Source: Hypericibacter sp049323455 (lineage in GTDB: Bacteria; Pseudomonadota; Alphaproteobacteria; Dongiales; Dongiaceae). Taken from it: 64,000 nucleotides of DNA. Both the position numbers and the translations under genes were made by a program. Positions 1 to 9,260 of the stretch are shown here, one piece after another (position 1 is the stretch's first letter; each line of letters begins with the position of its first letter). Under the pieces are notes generated by a model. The model searched no databases. It was not told the DNA's origin and saw nothing but the letters and a program-made list of their open reading frames with translations. The stretch spans positions 124,001-188,000 of the forward strand of contig JBMONF010000034.1 in assembly GCA_049323455.1 (NCBI GenBank), written 5' to 3'.

Positions 1-837
1 GTTGCCGCCGGCATTGACCCAGAGGAATGCGCCGGTCCCGTACGTCACCTTCATCTGGGCGCACTCGAAGCAGCCATGGCCGAACAGCGAGGCCTGCTGA
101 TCGCCCACCGCCGCCGTGATCGGAATGGCGCCATCGAAGAATACGGTTGCCGTCTCGCCGAACGAGCCGGCCGAGCGCCTGACCTCGGGCCAGCGGGCCA
201 GCCCGAGTCCGAACAGCTCGGCGAGTTTGGGCTCCCAGGCGACACTGTCGATATCGAGCAGCATGGTGCGCGAGGCGTTGCTCGCATCGGTTGCATAAAC
301 GGCGCCGCCGGTCAGGCTCCAGATCAGCCAGCAATCGACCGTGCCGAACAGATAATCGCCCTTGCTGAGACCTTCAGCCACCGCCGGGCGATGCGTGAAG
401 ACCCATTTGAGCTTGGGCGCCGTGAAGGTCGGATCGAGGCTGAGCCCGGTGCGATCGAGGATGAGGGCCGTGGCCTGTTCGTTCTGCAGCGGCGCGATCT
501 CCTCGGCACCGCGCCGGCATTTCCAGACGATTGCCGGCAGGACCGGCTCGCCCGACCGACGGTCCCAGATCACGAGCGTCTCGGTCTGGTTGGCGATGCC
601 GATCCCGGCGATCGCGCCGGCACTGTTGCCTGTGGCACCCAGAACCTCGCGCACACAGGTAACGACATTCTCGAGCATGGCGCGTGGATCCTGCTCTACC
701 CAGCCGAGCTGGGGTGCCGCGCTCGCGATCGGCCGCGATGCCTGCGCCAGCACCTTTCCAGCTCTGTCGACGGCGACCGCCTTGGTGTTGGTCGTCCCCT
801 GGTCGACGCCGATGACGATGCTCTTGCCGCCCTCCAA
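1..837 (-). CDS. FGGY-family carbohydrate kinase, glycerol kinase-like (partial, C-terminus outside window)
   Basis: The minus strand is open from a TTG start at 837 to the window edge (279 codons, no stop), so the C-terminal half is missing. The N-terminus reads IVIGVDQGTTNTKAVAVD, the FGGY/actin-fold phosphate-1 motif, followed by GWVEQDP, GIANQTET and, near the edge, AVGDQQASLFGHG and KVTYGTGAFLW, all typical of glycerol kinases. Such kinases phosphorylate glycerol or a related polyol or sugar in the cytoplasm. No ATG is available at the N-terminus; AGGAGG lies 6 nt before the TTG and decides the start. Substrate cannot be fixed without the C-terminal half; xylulokinase is a less likely alternative. 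Confidence 0.85.
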   Translation of the reverse strand, partial: MEGGKSIVIGVDQGTTNTKAVAVDRAGKVLAQASRPIASAAPQLGWVEQDPRAMLENVVTCVREVLGATGNSAGAIAGIGIANQTETLVIWDRRSGEPVLPAIVWKCRRGAEEIAPLQNEQATALILDRTGLSLDPTFTAPKLKWVFTHRPAVAEGLSKGDYLFGTVDCWLIWSLTGGAVYATDASNASRTMLLDIDSVAWEPKLAELFGLGLARWPEVRRSAGSFGETATVFFDGAIPITAAVGDQQASLFGHGCFECAQMKVTYGTGAFLWVNAGGN

Positions 838-1113
838 TGAACGCCTCCTGCCGCTAAAGGCCGCCTCGACGATACTCCATTCGCCAAAGCGACGCGCCGG
901 CTCTTGCGAAGGATGCGAAGGATATATGTCGCGGCCGGATCCTGCAGCCGGGTCCGGCCCGATCACCCGTGGCGAACCGGTGCAGCCCCGCGGCCGCGAC
1001 TTGTTCCCGGTTGAGAATCGAACGGTGATGCCTATGTGAAAGAGACCGATCCGACCCGGCGGGTCGGTAAACGGGGGCAACGCAGAGGTTCATGACAACG
1101 ACAGGTGCACCCG

Positions 1114-1899
1114 ATGAATCGTGACGAAATCCTGCGAACCCACTCCATGCCCGCCTTCAGCCCGAGCTACCCGCCCGGGCCTTACCGCTTCAAGCAGCGG
1201 GAATATCTAATCGTCACTTACGAAAGCGATCCGGACGCAGTGCGGGCCACCTTGCCCGAGCCGCTCGAGCCCGCCACCCCCGGGAACATCTGCTTCTACG
1301 AATGGATGAAGATGCCGGATAGCTCCGGCTTCGGCGACTACGAGGAGAGCGGCATGGGCATCCTCGCCACCTTCAAGGGCGAGCCCTGCAATTTCTCCGT
1401 CCAGATGTATCTGAATGACGAGCCCCCGATCACGGGCGGGCGCGAGATCTGGGGCTTTCCGAAGAAATGGGGCGAGCCCAAGCTCCGCGTGGCCAAGGAC
1501 ACGCTCACCGGCACGCTGCACTATGACGGTGAGCGGGTTGCGTTGGGCACCATGGCCTACAAGCATGTGAGCCTGGAGGCTGGGCTGGACGAGGTAAAGC
1601 GCGGGATCGGCAAGCTAAACATCAACCTCAAGCTGATCCCCGACGTCGACGGCAAGCCGAAGATCGCGCAGCTCGTCGGCTACAACCTCGAGGATATCGT
1701 CGTGCACGGCGCCTGGGACGGCCCCGCCCCGCTGCATCTGGTGCCGCACGTCAATTGCCGCGTCGCCGATCTGCCGGTACGGCGCGTGATCGGCGGCCGC
1801 CATCAGATCGTCGACTTCACCCTGCCCTACGGCCGAGTTCTGTACGACTATCTGGATCGGTATGAGCGCCTCGGACCGCACTCGCCCCTATCTATCTAG
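1114..1899 (+). CDS. adc: Acetoacetate decarboxylase family protein
   Basis: About 261 residues, close to the 244 of clostridial acetoacetate decarboxylase, which converts acetoacetate to acetone and CO2. The sequence tracks the family throughout: PPGPYRFKQREY near the N-terminus, EESGM (the conserved acidic residue of the active site), GREIWGFPKKWGEPKL with the Lys-Lys pair whose first lysine forms the Schiff base (about residues 117-118), TMAYKH, and a C-terminal VLYDYL. An upstream in-frame GTG at 1105 is possible, but AGG at 1103-1105 spaces well to the ATG at 1114. It is followed by doxX on the same strand. Some alphaproteobacterial members act on other keto acids, so the substrate is inferred. 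Confidence 0.9.
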   Translation: MNRDEILRTHSMPAFSPSYPPGPYRFKQREYLIVTYESDPDAVRATLPEPLEPATPGNICFYEWMKMPDSSGFGDYEESGMGILATFKGEPCNFSVQMYLNDEPPITGGREIWGFPKKWGEPKLRVAKDTLTGTLHYDGERVALGTMAYKHVSLEAGLDEVKRGIGKLNINLKLIPDVDGKPKIAQLVGYNLEDIVVHGAWDGPAPLHLVPHVNCRVADLPVRRVIGGRHQIVDFTLPYGRVLYDYLDRYERLGPHSPLSI

Positions 1900-2056
1900 G
1901 GCTTGCTCCGCCTGCCGCTCCGATCGACCTCGGCTTGATCGAGTTTCCCAAGGGATACTCGCTCACCCGCTGCCGCAGCCCCGAGACGAATCGATACCGA
2001 TCAGATCAAGATCGAGCTCTTCGATGCCCGGAACCGTCCAGAGAGGGAAGACAGCC

Positions 2057-2458
2057 ATGAACATCGAGCAAATCGGAACGAGGTGGGCATCCCACGCCCA
2101 GGGCCTGCTGCGGATCATGACCGGACTCCTCCTTCTTCAGCACGGGACCACCAAGCATTTGGGCTTTCCTCCTACCGAAATGTCCAACGTGGGGACCTTT
2201 TCGCTGATCGGCATCGCAGGCCTGTTCGAACTTGTCGGGGGTGTTCTTTTCATCCTGGGCCTGTTCACGCGCCCCGTCGCCTTCATCCTGTCGGGCATGA
2301 CCGCCGTGGGCTACTTCCTGGTTCACTTCCCGCAGTCGTTCTTCCCGATCCTGAACGGCGGCGAGCTCGCAGCGCTCTATAGCTTCGTGTTCCTGTTCTT
2401 CGCGGCCGGCGGCAGCGGTGCTTGGAGCATCGACAATGCGCGCAGCCGGTCCGCTTGA
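2057..2458 (+). CDS. DoxX family membrane protein
   Basis: 133 residues with four hydrophobic segments, the DoxX layout: LLRIMTGLLLLQHGTTKHLG at the N-terminus, then GIAGLFELVGGVLFILGLFTRP, FILSGMTAVGYFLVHFP and a C-terminal FVFLFFAAGGSGAWS. DoxX proteins are small inner-membrane proteins of uncertain role, related to the thiosulfate:quinone oxidoreductase subunit and to redox-stress membrane complexes. The ATG at 2057 is preceded by GAGGGAAG with 6-nt spacing; longer upstream readings lack a ribosome site. It lies 157 nt after the decarboxylase gene. No specific function can be assigned. Confidence 0.85.
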   Translation: MNIEQIGTRWASHAQGLLRIMTGLLLLQHGTTKHLGFPPTEMSNVGTFSLIGIAGLFELVGGVLFILGLFTRPVAFILSGMTAVGYFLVHFPQSFFPILNGGELAALYSFVFLFFAAGGSGAWSIDNARSRSA

Positions 2459-2564
2459 GCCCAAGCGGCCAATGAATTGCGAGAGGTAATCCAGCCCGGC
2501 GCGACGCAGGTTGCGGAAGGTCGCCCCAGTGTCTCGTCGGATCTCGACGCCGATCGACATCCGT

Positions 2565-4259
2565 TCAGGCGGTCTTCTCTTCGACCAGGCCCAGTTCCTC
2601 GATCATCTTCTGGCGCATGAGGAACTTCTGCACCTTGCCGGTGACCGTCATCGGAAAGGAATCGACGAAGCGGATATGCTGCGGGATCTTGTAGTGGGCG
2701 ATCTGACCGCGGCAAAACCCGACCACTTCCCCGGCCGCGAGCTCTTCTCCCGCGCGCAGCCGGATCCAGGCGCAGAGCTGCTCGCCATATTTGGGGTCCG
2801 GCACGCCGAACACCTGGACATCCATGATCTTGGGGTGGGTGTAGAGGAATTCCTCGACCTCGCGCGGATAGATGTTCTCGCCGCCGCGGATCACCATGTC
2901 CTTGATCCGGCCGACAATGTTGCAATAGCCGTCGGCATCGAGCGTGGCGAGGTCGCCGGTATGCATCCAGCGGGCGGCGTCGATCGCCTCCTTCGTGCGC
3001 GCCTCGTCGCCCCAGTAGCCGCGCATCACCGAGTAGCCCCGGGTCAAGAGCTCGCCCGGTGTGCCGGGCGGAACGATGCGGCCTTCGCGATCGACGATCT
3101 TGACCTCGATATGGGGCTGGACGCGGCCGACCGTCGAGACGCGCCGCTCGATCGGATCGTCGACCGAGCTCTGGAAGCTGACCGGGCTGGTTTCCGTCAT
3201 GCCGTAGGCGATGGTGATCTCGCGCATATGCATCTTCTCGATGCAGCGCTTCATCACCTCGATGGGGCAAGGGCTGCCCGCCATGATGCCTGTGCGCAAG
3301 GAACTCAGATCGAAACCTGCGAACTCGGGATGATCGAGGACGGCGATGAACATGGTGGGCACGCCATGCAGGCCGGTGCAGCGCTCCTCCGAAACGGTTC
3401 CCAGCACGGCCAGCGGATCGAAGCCCTCGCCCGGAATCACCATGCAGGAGCGGTGCGTGACACAGGCGAGGTTGCCGAGCACCATGCCGAAGCAATGGTA
3501 GAACGGCACGGGGATGCAGAGCCGATCCCGTTCGGTCAGCCGCATCGCCTCGCCGATGAAGAAGCCGTTGTTGAGGATGTTGTGGTGCGTGAGCGTGGCG
3601 CCCTTGGGGCTGCCGGTGGTGCCGCTGGTGAACTGGATGTTGATCGGATCGTCGAATTGCAGCTGGTGCGACAGCTCCGCCAGCCGCCGGCGGCTCTCCG
3701 GCATCGCGGCGGCGGCAATGTCCGCGAAATTCGCCATGCCGGTGGTCCGCTCCGCTCCCAGCCGGATCACCCAGCGCAGCGTTGGCACCTTGCCGGCATG
3801 GAGCGCGCCGGGCGGACAGCGATCGAGCTCCGGGCAAAGCTGTCGGATCATGCCGAGATAGTCGCTGCTCTTGAAGCTGGCGGCCAGGATCAGCCCGGTG
3901 CAGCCCACCTTGGTAAGGGCGTATTCCAGCTCGTGGAGGCGGTAAGCCGGATTGATGTTGACCAGAATCAACCCCGCCTTGGCCGTGGCGAACTGGGTCA
4001 CGACCCACTCGGCGTTGTTCGGCGCCCAGATGCCGATGCGTTGCCCCGGCTCGAATCCCAGCGCAATCAGGCCTGCGGCAACGCTATCGACCTGCTCGCG
4101 AAATTCTTGATAATTCCAGCGGATGTTCTGCTGGCGCACCACAAGCGCCGGGCGGTCGGGCGCCACCTCGACCACGCGGTCGAGATGGGCGCCGATGGTG
4201 TCGCCGATCAACGGTAGATTGCTGGCGCCATGCACATAGCTCTGAGTCAGTTTGCCCAT
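2565..4259 (-). CDS. Acyl-CoA synthetase (AMP-forming), ACSF2-like
   Basis: 564 residues, full length for an ANL-superfamily ligase that activates a medium- or long-chain fatty acid to acyl-AMP and then acyl-CoA. Visible motifs: P-loop FTSGTTGSPKGATLTHHN at about 210-227, YGMTETSP at about 352-359, HTGDLATLDADGY at about 433-445, GRIKDMVIRGGENIYP near 450-465 and the C-terminal catalytic lysine in TVTGKVQK near 542. The block FYHCFGMVLGN and GIMAGSPCPIEVMKR resembles the ACSF2-like subgroup. Start ATG follows GGGAGG by 4 nt; the longer upstream reading has no family similarity. Its chain-length preference cannot be read. Confidence 0.92.
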   Translation of the reverse strand: MGKLTQSYVHGASNLPLIGDTIGAHLDRVVEVAPDRPALVVRQQNIRWNYQEFREQVDSVAAGLIALGFEPGQRIGIWAPNNAEWVVTQFATAKAGLILVNINPAYRLHELEYALTKVGCTGLILAASFKSSDYLGMIRQLCPELDRCPPGALHAGKVPTLRWVIRLGAERTTGMANFADIAAAAMPESRRRLAELSHQLQFDDPINIQFTSGTTGSPKGATLTHHNILNNGFFIGEAMRLTERDRLCIPVPFYHCFGMVLGNLACVTHRSCMVIPGEGFDPLAVLGTVSEERCTGLHGVPTMFIAVLDHPEFAGFDLSSLRTGIMAGSPCPIEVMKRCIEKMHMREITIAYGMTETSPVSFQSSVDDPIERRVSTVGRVQPHIEVKIVDREGRIVPPGTPGELLTRGYSVMRGYWGDEARTKEAIDAARWMHTGDLATLDADGYCNIVGRIKDMVIRGGENIYPREVEEFLYTHPKIMDVQVFGVPDPKYGEQLCAWIRLRAGEELAAGEVVGFCRGQIAHYKIPQHIRFVDSFPMTVTGKVQKFLMRQKMIEELGLVEEKTA

Positions 4260-4730
4260 CCCGCCTCCCGCTCTTCTTTTCCGCCGCTTCGTTTTCGGCC
4301 GGCGCGGCCGATCCGGGCCTGTCTCGACCTGACCGCCGCCAAGTGAGCCTACAGCCTGAAAGGTTCGCGCGGCTAGGCATCCCTCACTCTTGCGGATCGA
4401 GGGAAAGAACTCCGTTGCCGATCGACGCGAGGCACGGGCTGAGCGCTCTCCTTCCCGCCTCATGCTCGAGCCTTGTGATAAATCGAGGGCTCGGCCTGTG
4501 CTCTGCGCGCAACGACGAGCGGAAAATGCCGCCGTGGCAACGTCGATGGTTCCCGCCGCCGACAACTCGTTCTATGATCCAACCATGGCCGGTACGAGAT
4601 TCCGGCCGCTCCAGAAAACCAAGAAAGCGCGGCTCGCTCTCTGCCGGTTCATGGCATCTCGGATGCCGGGAAGCGCTCGGTCCGCATCGCTGCGGCGATC
4701 GGCGGACGGCGCCATCCATCGGAGGAGACC
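4260..4730. other. Intergenic region, nothing recognised
   Basis: Divergent region between the acyl-CoA synthetase (minus) and a small plus-strand gene. Open frames here are arginine-rich and lack ribosome sites. Promoters for both neighbours must lie here, but no clear -35/-10 pair was found. Confidence 0.5.
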
Positions 4731-5117
4731 ATGGAGCACAAGACTTTGAATGCGATCAGGAGCATCGCCGGGGTTATCCCCTTCGCATCGCAAAGGATGA
4801 CCCGGCGCGAAAAGCTGGAGCGCTGGGCGACGGTGCTCGAGCGGCACACAGGAAAGCTTCGGCCTCTCATCAGGGTCGAATTCCTCGCCGCACGGGAGCG
4901 GATGCAGCTGCGTGGCGATGACACGCCGCTGGCGGTCGCCTATGGAGATCCCGTTCTGCGCGAAGAGGGACTTGCCAGCGACCGTCTGGGCGACGCGATG
5001 TCGTTCTTCGAGCTCACTCAGCAGGAGGCGCATTGCCTGCTGTGTGACTGCCACTACAACGGCACCATGACGACGGATGTCGTCGCTGCGCGCCTGCGCT
5101 CTCTCGCCGCGAGATAG
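4731..5117 (+). CDS. Hypothetical protein, 128 aa
   Basis: Not recognised. The start is well supported by GGAGGAG 3-7 nt before ATG, codon use matches the surrounding genes, and the protein has a normal composition with no signal peptide or membrane segment. It is basic at the N-terminus (ASQRMTRREKLERW) and ends with a Cys-containing stretch, HCLLCDCHYNGTMTTD, that might bind a metal. It stands alone, with the membrane-protein gene downstream on the opposite strand. Confidence 0.65.
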   Translation: MEHKTLNAIRSIAGVIPFASQRMTRREKLERWATVLERHTGKLRPLIRVEFLAARERMQLRGDDTPLAVAYGDPVLREEGLASDRLGDAMSFFELTQQEAHCLLCDCHYNGTMTTDVVAARLRSLAAR

Positions 5118-5353
5118 GACGGCGCGTCCGCCGCAGGATTTGGGCGCCGCGATGCCCGGGGACGGACACGCGGCGTCGTGGCTGCCGAAGAGTAGCGAGC
5201 ACGCGGAGACCCTGTAGAGCGTTGTTGTTCTGCGGGGTGAATGAATGTCGCATCTCGGATGGCGGTGAAGCGGAGATGGCTTTTTGTGCACGATGGGCTC
5301 GCGCGCGCGGGGAAGCCACGGCTCGTCGCAAGATAAGATTGACGGGTGCGACG

Positions 5354-5791
5354 CTATTTCGGTGGTCGACGAACGACGGCCGGCAGCCGCAGGAACAGCG
5401 CGGTGCCGATGCCCCACGCTCCATTCACCGTCAGCCCGGTGATCACGCCCGGCAGGGCGAAGCCGTTGCCGGGCGGAAAGCCTTTGAGCGGCAACACGAC
5501 GAACCAGGCTACCAGGCTCAGGGCCACGGCGCCGAAAAGAAGGGCCGCGCTCCAATAGCTCGCCGCGCGCGGGAACTGTGGCAATAGCCACGCCAGCAAG
5601 ATGCCCCAGAGGCCGCCCCAGAATGCGGAGGAGAGAACCGCTGGAACGCCGAACGGCGGCACGGGATCCATGCGCCACGGCAAGGCCGGTGTTACGCCGG
5701 CGAGGTGAAGAAGCAACAGCGTCGTCTGGTGAAAAACGAGTACCGCGACGAAGCCGGCAACAAAGCCGGCGATGATCCTCTGGAATACCAT
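5354..5791 (-). CDS. Small integral membrane protein, hypothetical
   Basis: 145 residues with about four hydrophobic helices (roughly 5-30, 50-72, 80-102 and 112-138), separated by short loops rich in Pro and Gly such as ALPWRMDPVPPFGVP. GTGAGACGAC just before the ATG offers a weak ribosome site. It has the look of a conserved alphaproteobacterial inner-membrane protein of unknown function. It converges with the small plus-strand gene ending at 5117. Confidence 0.7.
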   Translation of the reverse strand: MVFQRIIAGFVAGFVAVLVFHQTTLLLLHLAGVTPALPWRMDPVPPFGVPAVLSSAFWGGLWGILLAWLLPQFPRAASYWSAALLFGAVALSLVAWFVVLPLKGFPPGNGFALPGVITGLTVNGAWGIGTALFLRLPAVVRRPPK

Positions 5792-6129
5792 GTCGTCTCA
5801 CATGGATGGTTTTAACCCATGACGGAGCGCGCCCATCTTCGTTCGCGCCGTGCAGCGCCGGTGAATATGACCTAGGCAGTCGGCAGCCTGTTTCCAAGGT
5901 CGCAGATCGCGCCCGTTACTATCGTCACGGAGCCATGCCTTCGACGGGAGCGGCATGTCGCTCGTGCCGGGGAGAAGGCGCCTCCTTCATAATGCGCATT
6001 GCGCCGGATGGCGCGGCCCATTTCGCGGCTGCCGCGGCCTTGGTCTGCCCCCATGGCCACCTTTCGTCACTATATGGCAATCGCCCGATCGCAAGCTTCG
6101 CGCCTCTCCCGTCCCTCGAGCGGCCGCGA
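5792..6129. other. Intergenic region, nothing recognised
   Basis: Lies between the start of the membrane-protein gene and the end of the small minus-strand gene. Arginine/serine-rich open frames cross it on both strands and look like shadows of high GC. No RNA gene or repeat was seen. Confidence 0.4.
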
Positions 6130-6393
6130 TCAGTGCCCATCCGATGGCCCATCATGCGGCCGTTGCGGCTTCGCAGACGCTTCGAACATCACCACTTCCC
6201 AGCGCTGCGAGGACACGTCGTGGCGAAGGACGAAGATCGCCCCGCCCACTGTGCGAACCTTGAAATAGCGGTGTCCCGGCGCGAGCCAGCGGTCGATCGC
6301 TTCCGCGACATCGAGCGCGCGATCGTCGAACATCAGCCGACGAGGTGTTTCCTCCCCCGTCTCGTCGGCGTAACATTCGACGCGAACATCCAT
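6130..6393 (-). CDS. Hypothetical protein, 87 aa
   Basis: Not recognised. The ATG at 6393 (MDVRVECYADETGEE) has GGGGAGG about 10 nt upstream, better than the alternative GTG at 6453. The protein is a compact mix of beta-like stretches (RYFKVRTVGGAIFVLRHD, RWEVVMFE) with no signal peptide, resembling the small conserved proteins common in rhizobia-like genomes. It is divergently transcribed from the nitroreductase gene 83 nt away. Confidence 0.6.
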   Translation of the reverse strand: MDVRVECYADETGEETPRRLMFDDRALDVAEAIDRWLAPGHRYFKVRTVGGAIFVLRHDVSSQRWEVVMFEASAKPQRPHDGPSDGH

Positions 6394-6476
6394 CTCAGGC
6401 ACGCCTCCCCAGGCGGCCTCGGACACGACCTTCCGATAAAGCCCGCGGCCCACGATTCGGAGGAAGCGAGGGTGTC

Positions 6477-7001
6477 ATGGACTTCTTCGACGTCATCGAC
6501 CGCCGGCATTCGATCCGAGCTTACCAGAAGAAGGCAGTCGAGCAGGACAAAATCGATTCCCTGCTGCGGGTGTCCAGGCTCGCGCCCTCGGCGGGCGACT
6601 TGCAAGCCTACCAGATCGTCGTGATCGAGGACGCAGCGACGAAGCGGGCGCTGGCGCGCGCGGCCCTCGATCAGCATTTCGTCGCCGATGCATCGGCCGT
6701 CCTCGTCTTCTGCGCCGATCCGGCGCGCAGTGAAGCCAAATATGGAACGCGCGGGGCCACGCTTTACTGCATCCAAGATGCGACCATCGCCGCCTCGCAT
6801 GCTCAGCTTGCAGCGGTCGCGCTCGGCCTCGCCTCCTGCTGGGTGGGAGCATTCGACGAAGCCGCCGTGGCACGCGTGCTGCGAACGCCGGCCGGCCTGC
6901 GCCCAGTGACGCTGCTTCTTCTCGGTTATGCGGCCGAAGCGCCTGCGCGCCCGCCGCGACGGCCGCTCGAAGATCTCGTTCGGCGCGGCCGGTTCGAGTA
7001 G
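6477..7001 (+). CDS. Nitroreductase family protein
   Basis: 174 residues. The N-terminal DRRHSIRAYQKKAVEQDKID with RLAPSAGDLQAYQ is the FMN-binding signature of the nitroreductase fold; the middle has QDATIAASHAQLAAVALGLASCWVGAF, the helix that contacts flavin, and the end PVTLLLLGYAAEAP is the usual C-terminal block. These are homodimeric FMN-dependent NAD(P)H oxidoreductases. The ATG has purine-rich GGAGGAAGCGAGGG upstream. The substrate is unknown. Confidence 0.85.
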   Translation: MDFFDVIDRRHSIRAYQKKAVEQDKIDSLLRVSRLAPSAGDLQAYQIVVIEDAATKRALARAALDQHFVADASAVLVFCADPARSEAKYGTRGATLYCIQDATIAASHAQLAAVALGLASCWVGAFDEAAVARVLRTPAGLRPVTLLLLGYAAEAPARPPRRPLEDLVRRGRFE

Positions 7002-7154
7002 CTCCGGGTTCCAGCGCGTCTTTCGCCAAGGGATCGCAGCTCTCGGTTTGCGAACGGCGCGTCCGCTGCGCGCCGTCTTTTCCGAGAAATTCACATTTTG
7101 CTCGGTACCCGCGAGAAATTCTGAAAGCCGCTCGGCCGCGACGAAACCGCGATA

Positions 7155-7168
7155 CTGATCTGTATCAA
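7155..7168. promoter_or_regulatory. Crp/Fnr-type operator upstream of CBS gene
   Basis: CTGAT-CTGT-ATCAA, one mismatch from the FNR/FixK consensus TTGAT-N4-ATCAA, placed 100 nt before the CBS-domain start codon. CBS proteins are often members of FNR/FixK regulons, and a FixK-like protein is encoded at 46142-46894. Binding is inferred. Confidence 0.5.
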
Positions 7169-7267
7169 TGCGCCCTGCTTCCGCGCGCATAGCCTCATGG
7201 CGAGGTCGGCTGGCTACGCTCGCGGTCATCCGACCGACAAAGCGATCCTGACAGAGGAGGAGAAGCC

Positions 7268-7684
7268 ATGCTTGTCAAGGAAGCGATGTCGACCAAAGTC
7301 GAGGCCATTGCGCCCAAGACCACGGTTCGCGAGTGCGCGCGCAAGATGGATCAGATGGGTATCGGGCTACTCGCCGTCTGGGAAGACGGAAAGCTCATTG
7401 GCGTCGTGACGGATCGAGACGTCTGCTGCCGCGCCGTTGCCGGCGGCCGTGACCCCGCAACCACGACCGCGCGGGAGATCATGACCCGCGACACCGCGTC
7501 TTGCTTCGAGGACCAGGACTGCACTGAAGCGGCCCACATCATGGAGGAAAAGCGCGTGCGGCGATTGGCCGTCATGAACCGTAAGCAGGCCATGGTTGGT
7601 CTTCTTTCGGTCGACGACCTCGCGCGCTGCTCGCACGACCTTGCCGGCGAGGTTCTCGAGGCGGCGTCGCCTTGGCCCCATTGA
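7268..7684 (+). CDS. Two-CBS-domain protein
   Basis: 138 residues holding a pair of CBS repeats (about 2-58 and 70-128): VKEAMSTKVEAIAPKTTVRE with GVVTDRDV closing the first, and REIMTRDTASCFEDQD with GLLSVDDLAR closing the second. Paired CBS domains bind adenine nucleotides and act as energy or redox sensors. AGAGGAGGAGAAG precedes ATG. A Crp/Fnr-like palindrome 100 nt upstream suggests oxygen-dependent expression. No catalytic domain is attached. Confidence 0.88.
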   Translation: MLVKEAMSTKVEAIAPKTTVRECARKMDQMGIGLLAVWEDGKLIGVVTDRDVCCRAVAGGRDPATTTAREIMTRDTASCFEDQDCTEAAHIMEEKRVRRLAVMNRKQAMVGLLSVDDLARCSHDLAGEVLEAASPWPH

Positions 7685-7840
7685 GAGGCGACGAAGGCGC
7701 TGTCGGGCGAACCGGGGAAGGTTCTTCAGCCTCCTGACAGGGAGCCCGACGGCGCCCCATTTGCCCCGATCGACCGCGAACCGATCGACGCGGAATCTGT
7801 TTTGACGCTCTGACTTTCGCTGCCGGCTTCGGGTCGCCGC

Positions 7841-8932
7841 TCAGGCGGCATGAGCGGTGTCGTCTTCGAATCCGCTCAGCCGAACGCCGATGGGTCGCGC
7901 CTTCTTCGCCAGCACGATCCGTTCCAGGCATTGGACGGCGGCGCGTTGAATCGTGGCCGTTGCATTCGTCGGCCGGGGCAGGCTCGTCTGTCGCGTCAAT
8001 GTTTCGAAGTCGGCGAAGCGCAGCTTGGTCGTCACCGTCCGGCCGCGCAGGCGCTCTTCCTTTGCTTCCTCGGCCACCTCGCGCGCCAATCGTTTCAGCA
8101 CCCGCACCAGCATGGCATGCTTATCGATGTCGCGCTGGAACGTGGTCTCGTGGCCGATCGAGCGCCGCGTCCACACCGTGATGAGCGGGCTTTCGTCGAT
8201 ACCTCGCGCCGCTTCATGCAGATAGCGACCATGGGCATTGCCGAAGCGGCCGATCAGAAGGTCGAGGGGCGCCGCCGCCAGCTCGCCGATCGTGCGGATG
8301 CCCATCCGAGCCAACGCCGCCTCCGTCTTCGGGCCGACGCCGAGCAGCTTGCGGGCCGGCAGGGGCCAGACGCGCGGCTCGATGTCGGCTGCGGTCAGCA
8401 CGGTCAGGCCGTCCGGCTTCTGCATGTCGGAGGCGAGCTTCGCCAGGAGCTTGTTGGGCGCGATACCGACCGAGCAACTCAGCCCCGTCTCGTCGCGAAT
8501 GCGCGCCTTGATCGCCCTTCCGATCGCCTCGGCCGGGCCGGGCAGATCGCTGATGTCGAGATAGGCCTCGTCGATGCCGGCGTCCTCGATCGTCGACGCG
8601 ATATCGTGCAGGGCGGCCTTGATGCGCGCCGAGACCGCCGCATAGTTCTCATGGTCGACCGGCAGAAAGACAGCTTCAGGGCAGAGTCGGTAGGCCGTCC
8701 GCAGGGGCATGCCCGAACGGATGCCGTACCGGCGCGCTTCATAGGATGCGGTGGAGACGACGCCGCGTTCCGTCGGATCGCCCCGCCCGCCGATCACCAC
8801 GGGCTTGCCGGCAAGCGCCGGGTTCCGCTGCTCTTCGATGGCGGCGAAGAAGGCATCCATGTCGACATGAGCGATCCGCCTCACGACGTTCGCCCGCCGA
8901 GGCATGAGACGAGGAGCGCCACGATTGGACAC
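7841..8932 (-). CDS. dinB: DNA polymerase IV (Y family)
   Basis: 363 residues from the GTG at 8932, or 354 from an ATG at 8905; neither has a clear ribosome site, so the start is uncertain. HVDMDAFFAAIE carries the first catalytic aspartate and the steric-gate region, SYEARRYGI contacts the incoming nucleotide, and AGIDEAYLDIS carries the second Asp-Glu pair. The thumb helix-hairpin-helix (LLGVGPKTEAALARMGI) and little-finger region follow. It performs error-prone translesion synthesis. The usual C-terminal clamp-binding QLxLF motif is not obvious. It follows the WYL-like gene on the same strand with 34 nt between them. Confidence 0.93.
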   Translation of the reverse strand: MSNRGAPRLMPRRANVVRRIAHVDMDAFFAAIEEQRNPALAGKPVVIGGRGDPTERGVVSTASYEARRYGIRSGMPLRTAYRLCPEAVFLPVDHENYAAVSARIKAALHDIASTIEDAGIDEAYLDISDLPGPAEAIGRAIKARIRDETGLSCSVGIAPNKLLAKLASDMQKPDGLTVLTAADIEPRVWPLPARKLLGVGPKTEAALARMGIRTIGELAAAPLDLLIGRFGNAHGRYLHEAARGIDESPLITVWTRRSIGHETTFQRDIDKHAMLVRVLKRLAREVAEEAKEERLRGRTVTTKLRFADFETLTRQTSLPRPTNATATIQRAAVQCLERIVLAKKARPIGVRLSGFEDDTAHAA

Positions 8933-8966
8933 CCCCGCGAGCCGCAGCCCGCAATCCTCCGAATTG

Positions 8967-9260
8967 TTAGAGTTCGCAATAGATCTTCGTCATCGTCGGA
9001 TCGTTGCGCATGTAGCCGGTACGCGGAGCTTCGAAAGTCTCCTCCAGCACGGTGAAATCGCTGATCTCGTCGACATGGAAGAGCTTCCAGCCATGCTCGC
9101 GCGACCGGCTGTAGCCCGACACCTGGTAGGCGCGGAGCAGCGGATGGCCGCCGTCGCCGACTCCGTAGGCGTAGGGTTCCGCCGTTCGAACGCCGCCGCG
9201 ATATCGAAACTGCACGCGCCGCCTCTTGTGAATGGCGTCGCAGATCTCATGCTCTTCCAT
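8967..9260 (-). CDS. WYL-like domain protein, 97 aa
   Basis: Small single-domain protein: ICDAIHKRRRVQFRYRGG followed by RTAEPYAYGV, HPLLRAYQVSGYSR and WKLFHVDEISDFTVLEE, the pattern of a WYL-type beta barrel (ligand-sensing domain), without the helix-turn-helix usually attached. AGGAGG lies 7 nt before ATG 9260 and decides that start over an upstream one. Because dinB follows closely on the same strand, a link to DNA-damage control is possible but not shown. Confidence 0.7.
   Translation of the reverse strand: MEEHEICDAIHKRRRVQFRYRGGVRTAEPYAYGVGDGGHPLLRAYQVSGYSRSREHGWKLFHVDEISDFTVLEETFEAPRTGYMRNDPTMTKIYCEL

Noticed and set aside
2511..4217. 568-aa plus-strand open frame
   Set aside because: Lies antisense to the acyl-CoA synthetase, is His/Asp/Arg-rich with no domain, and its openness follows from high GC in the true gene.
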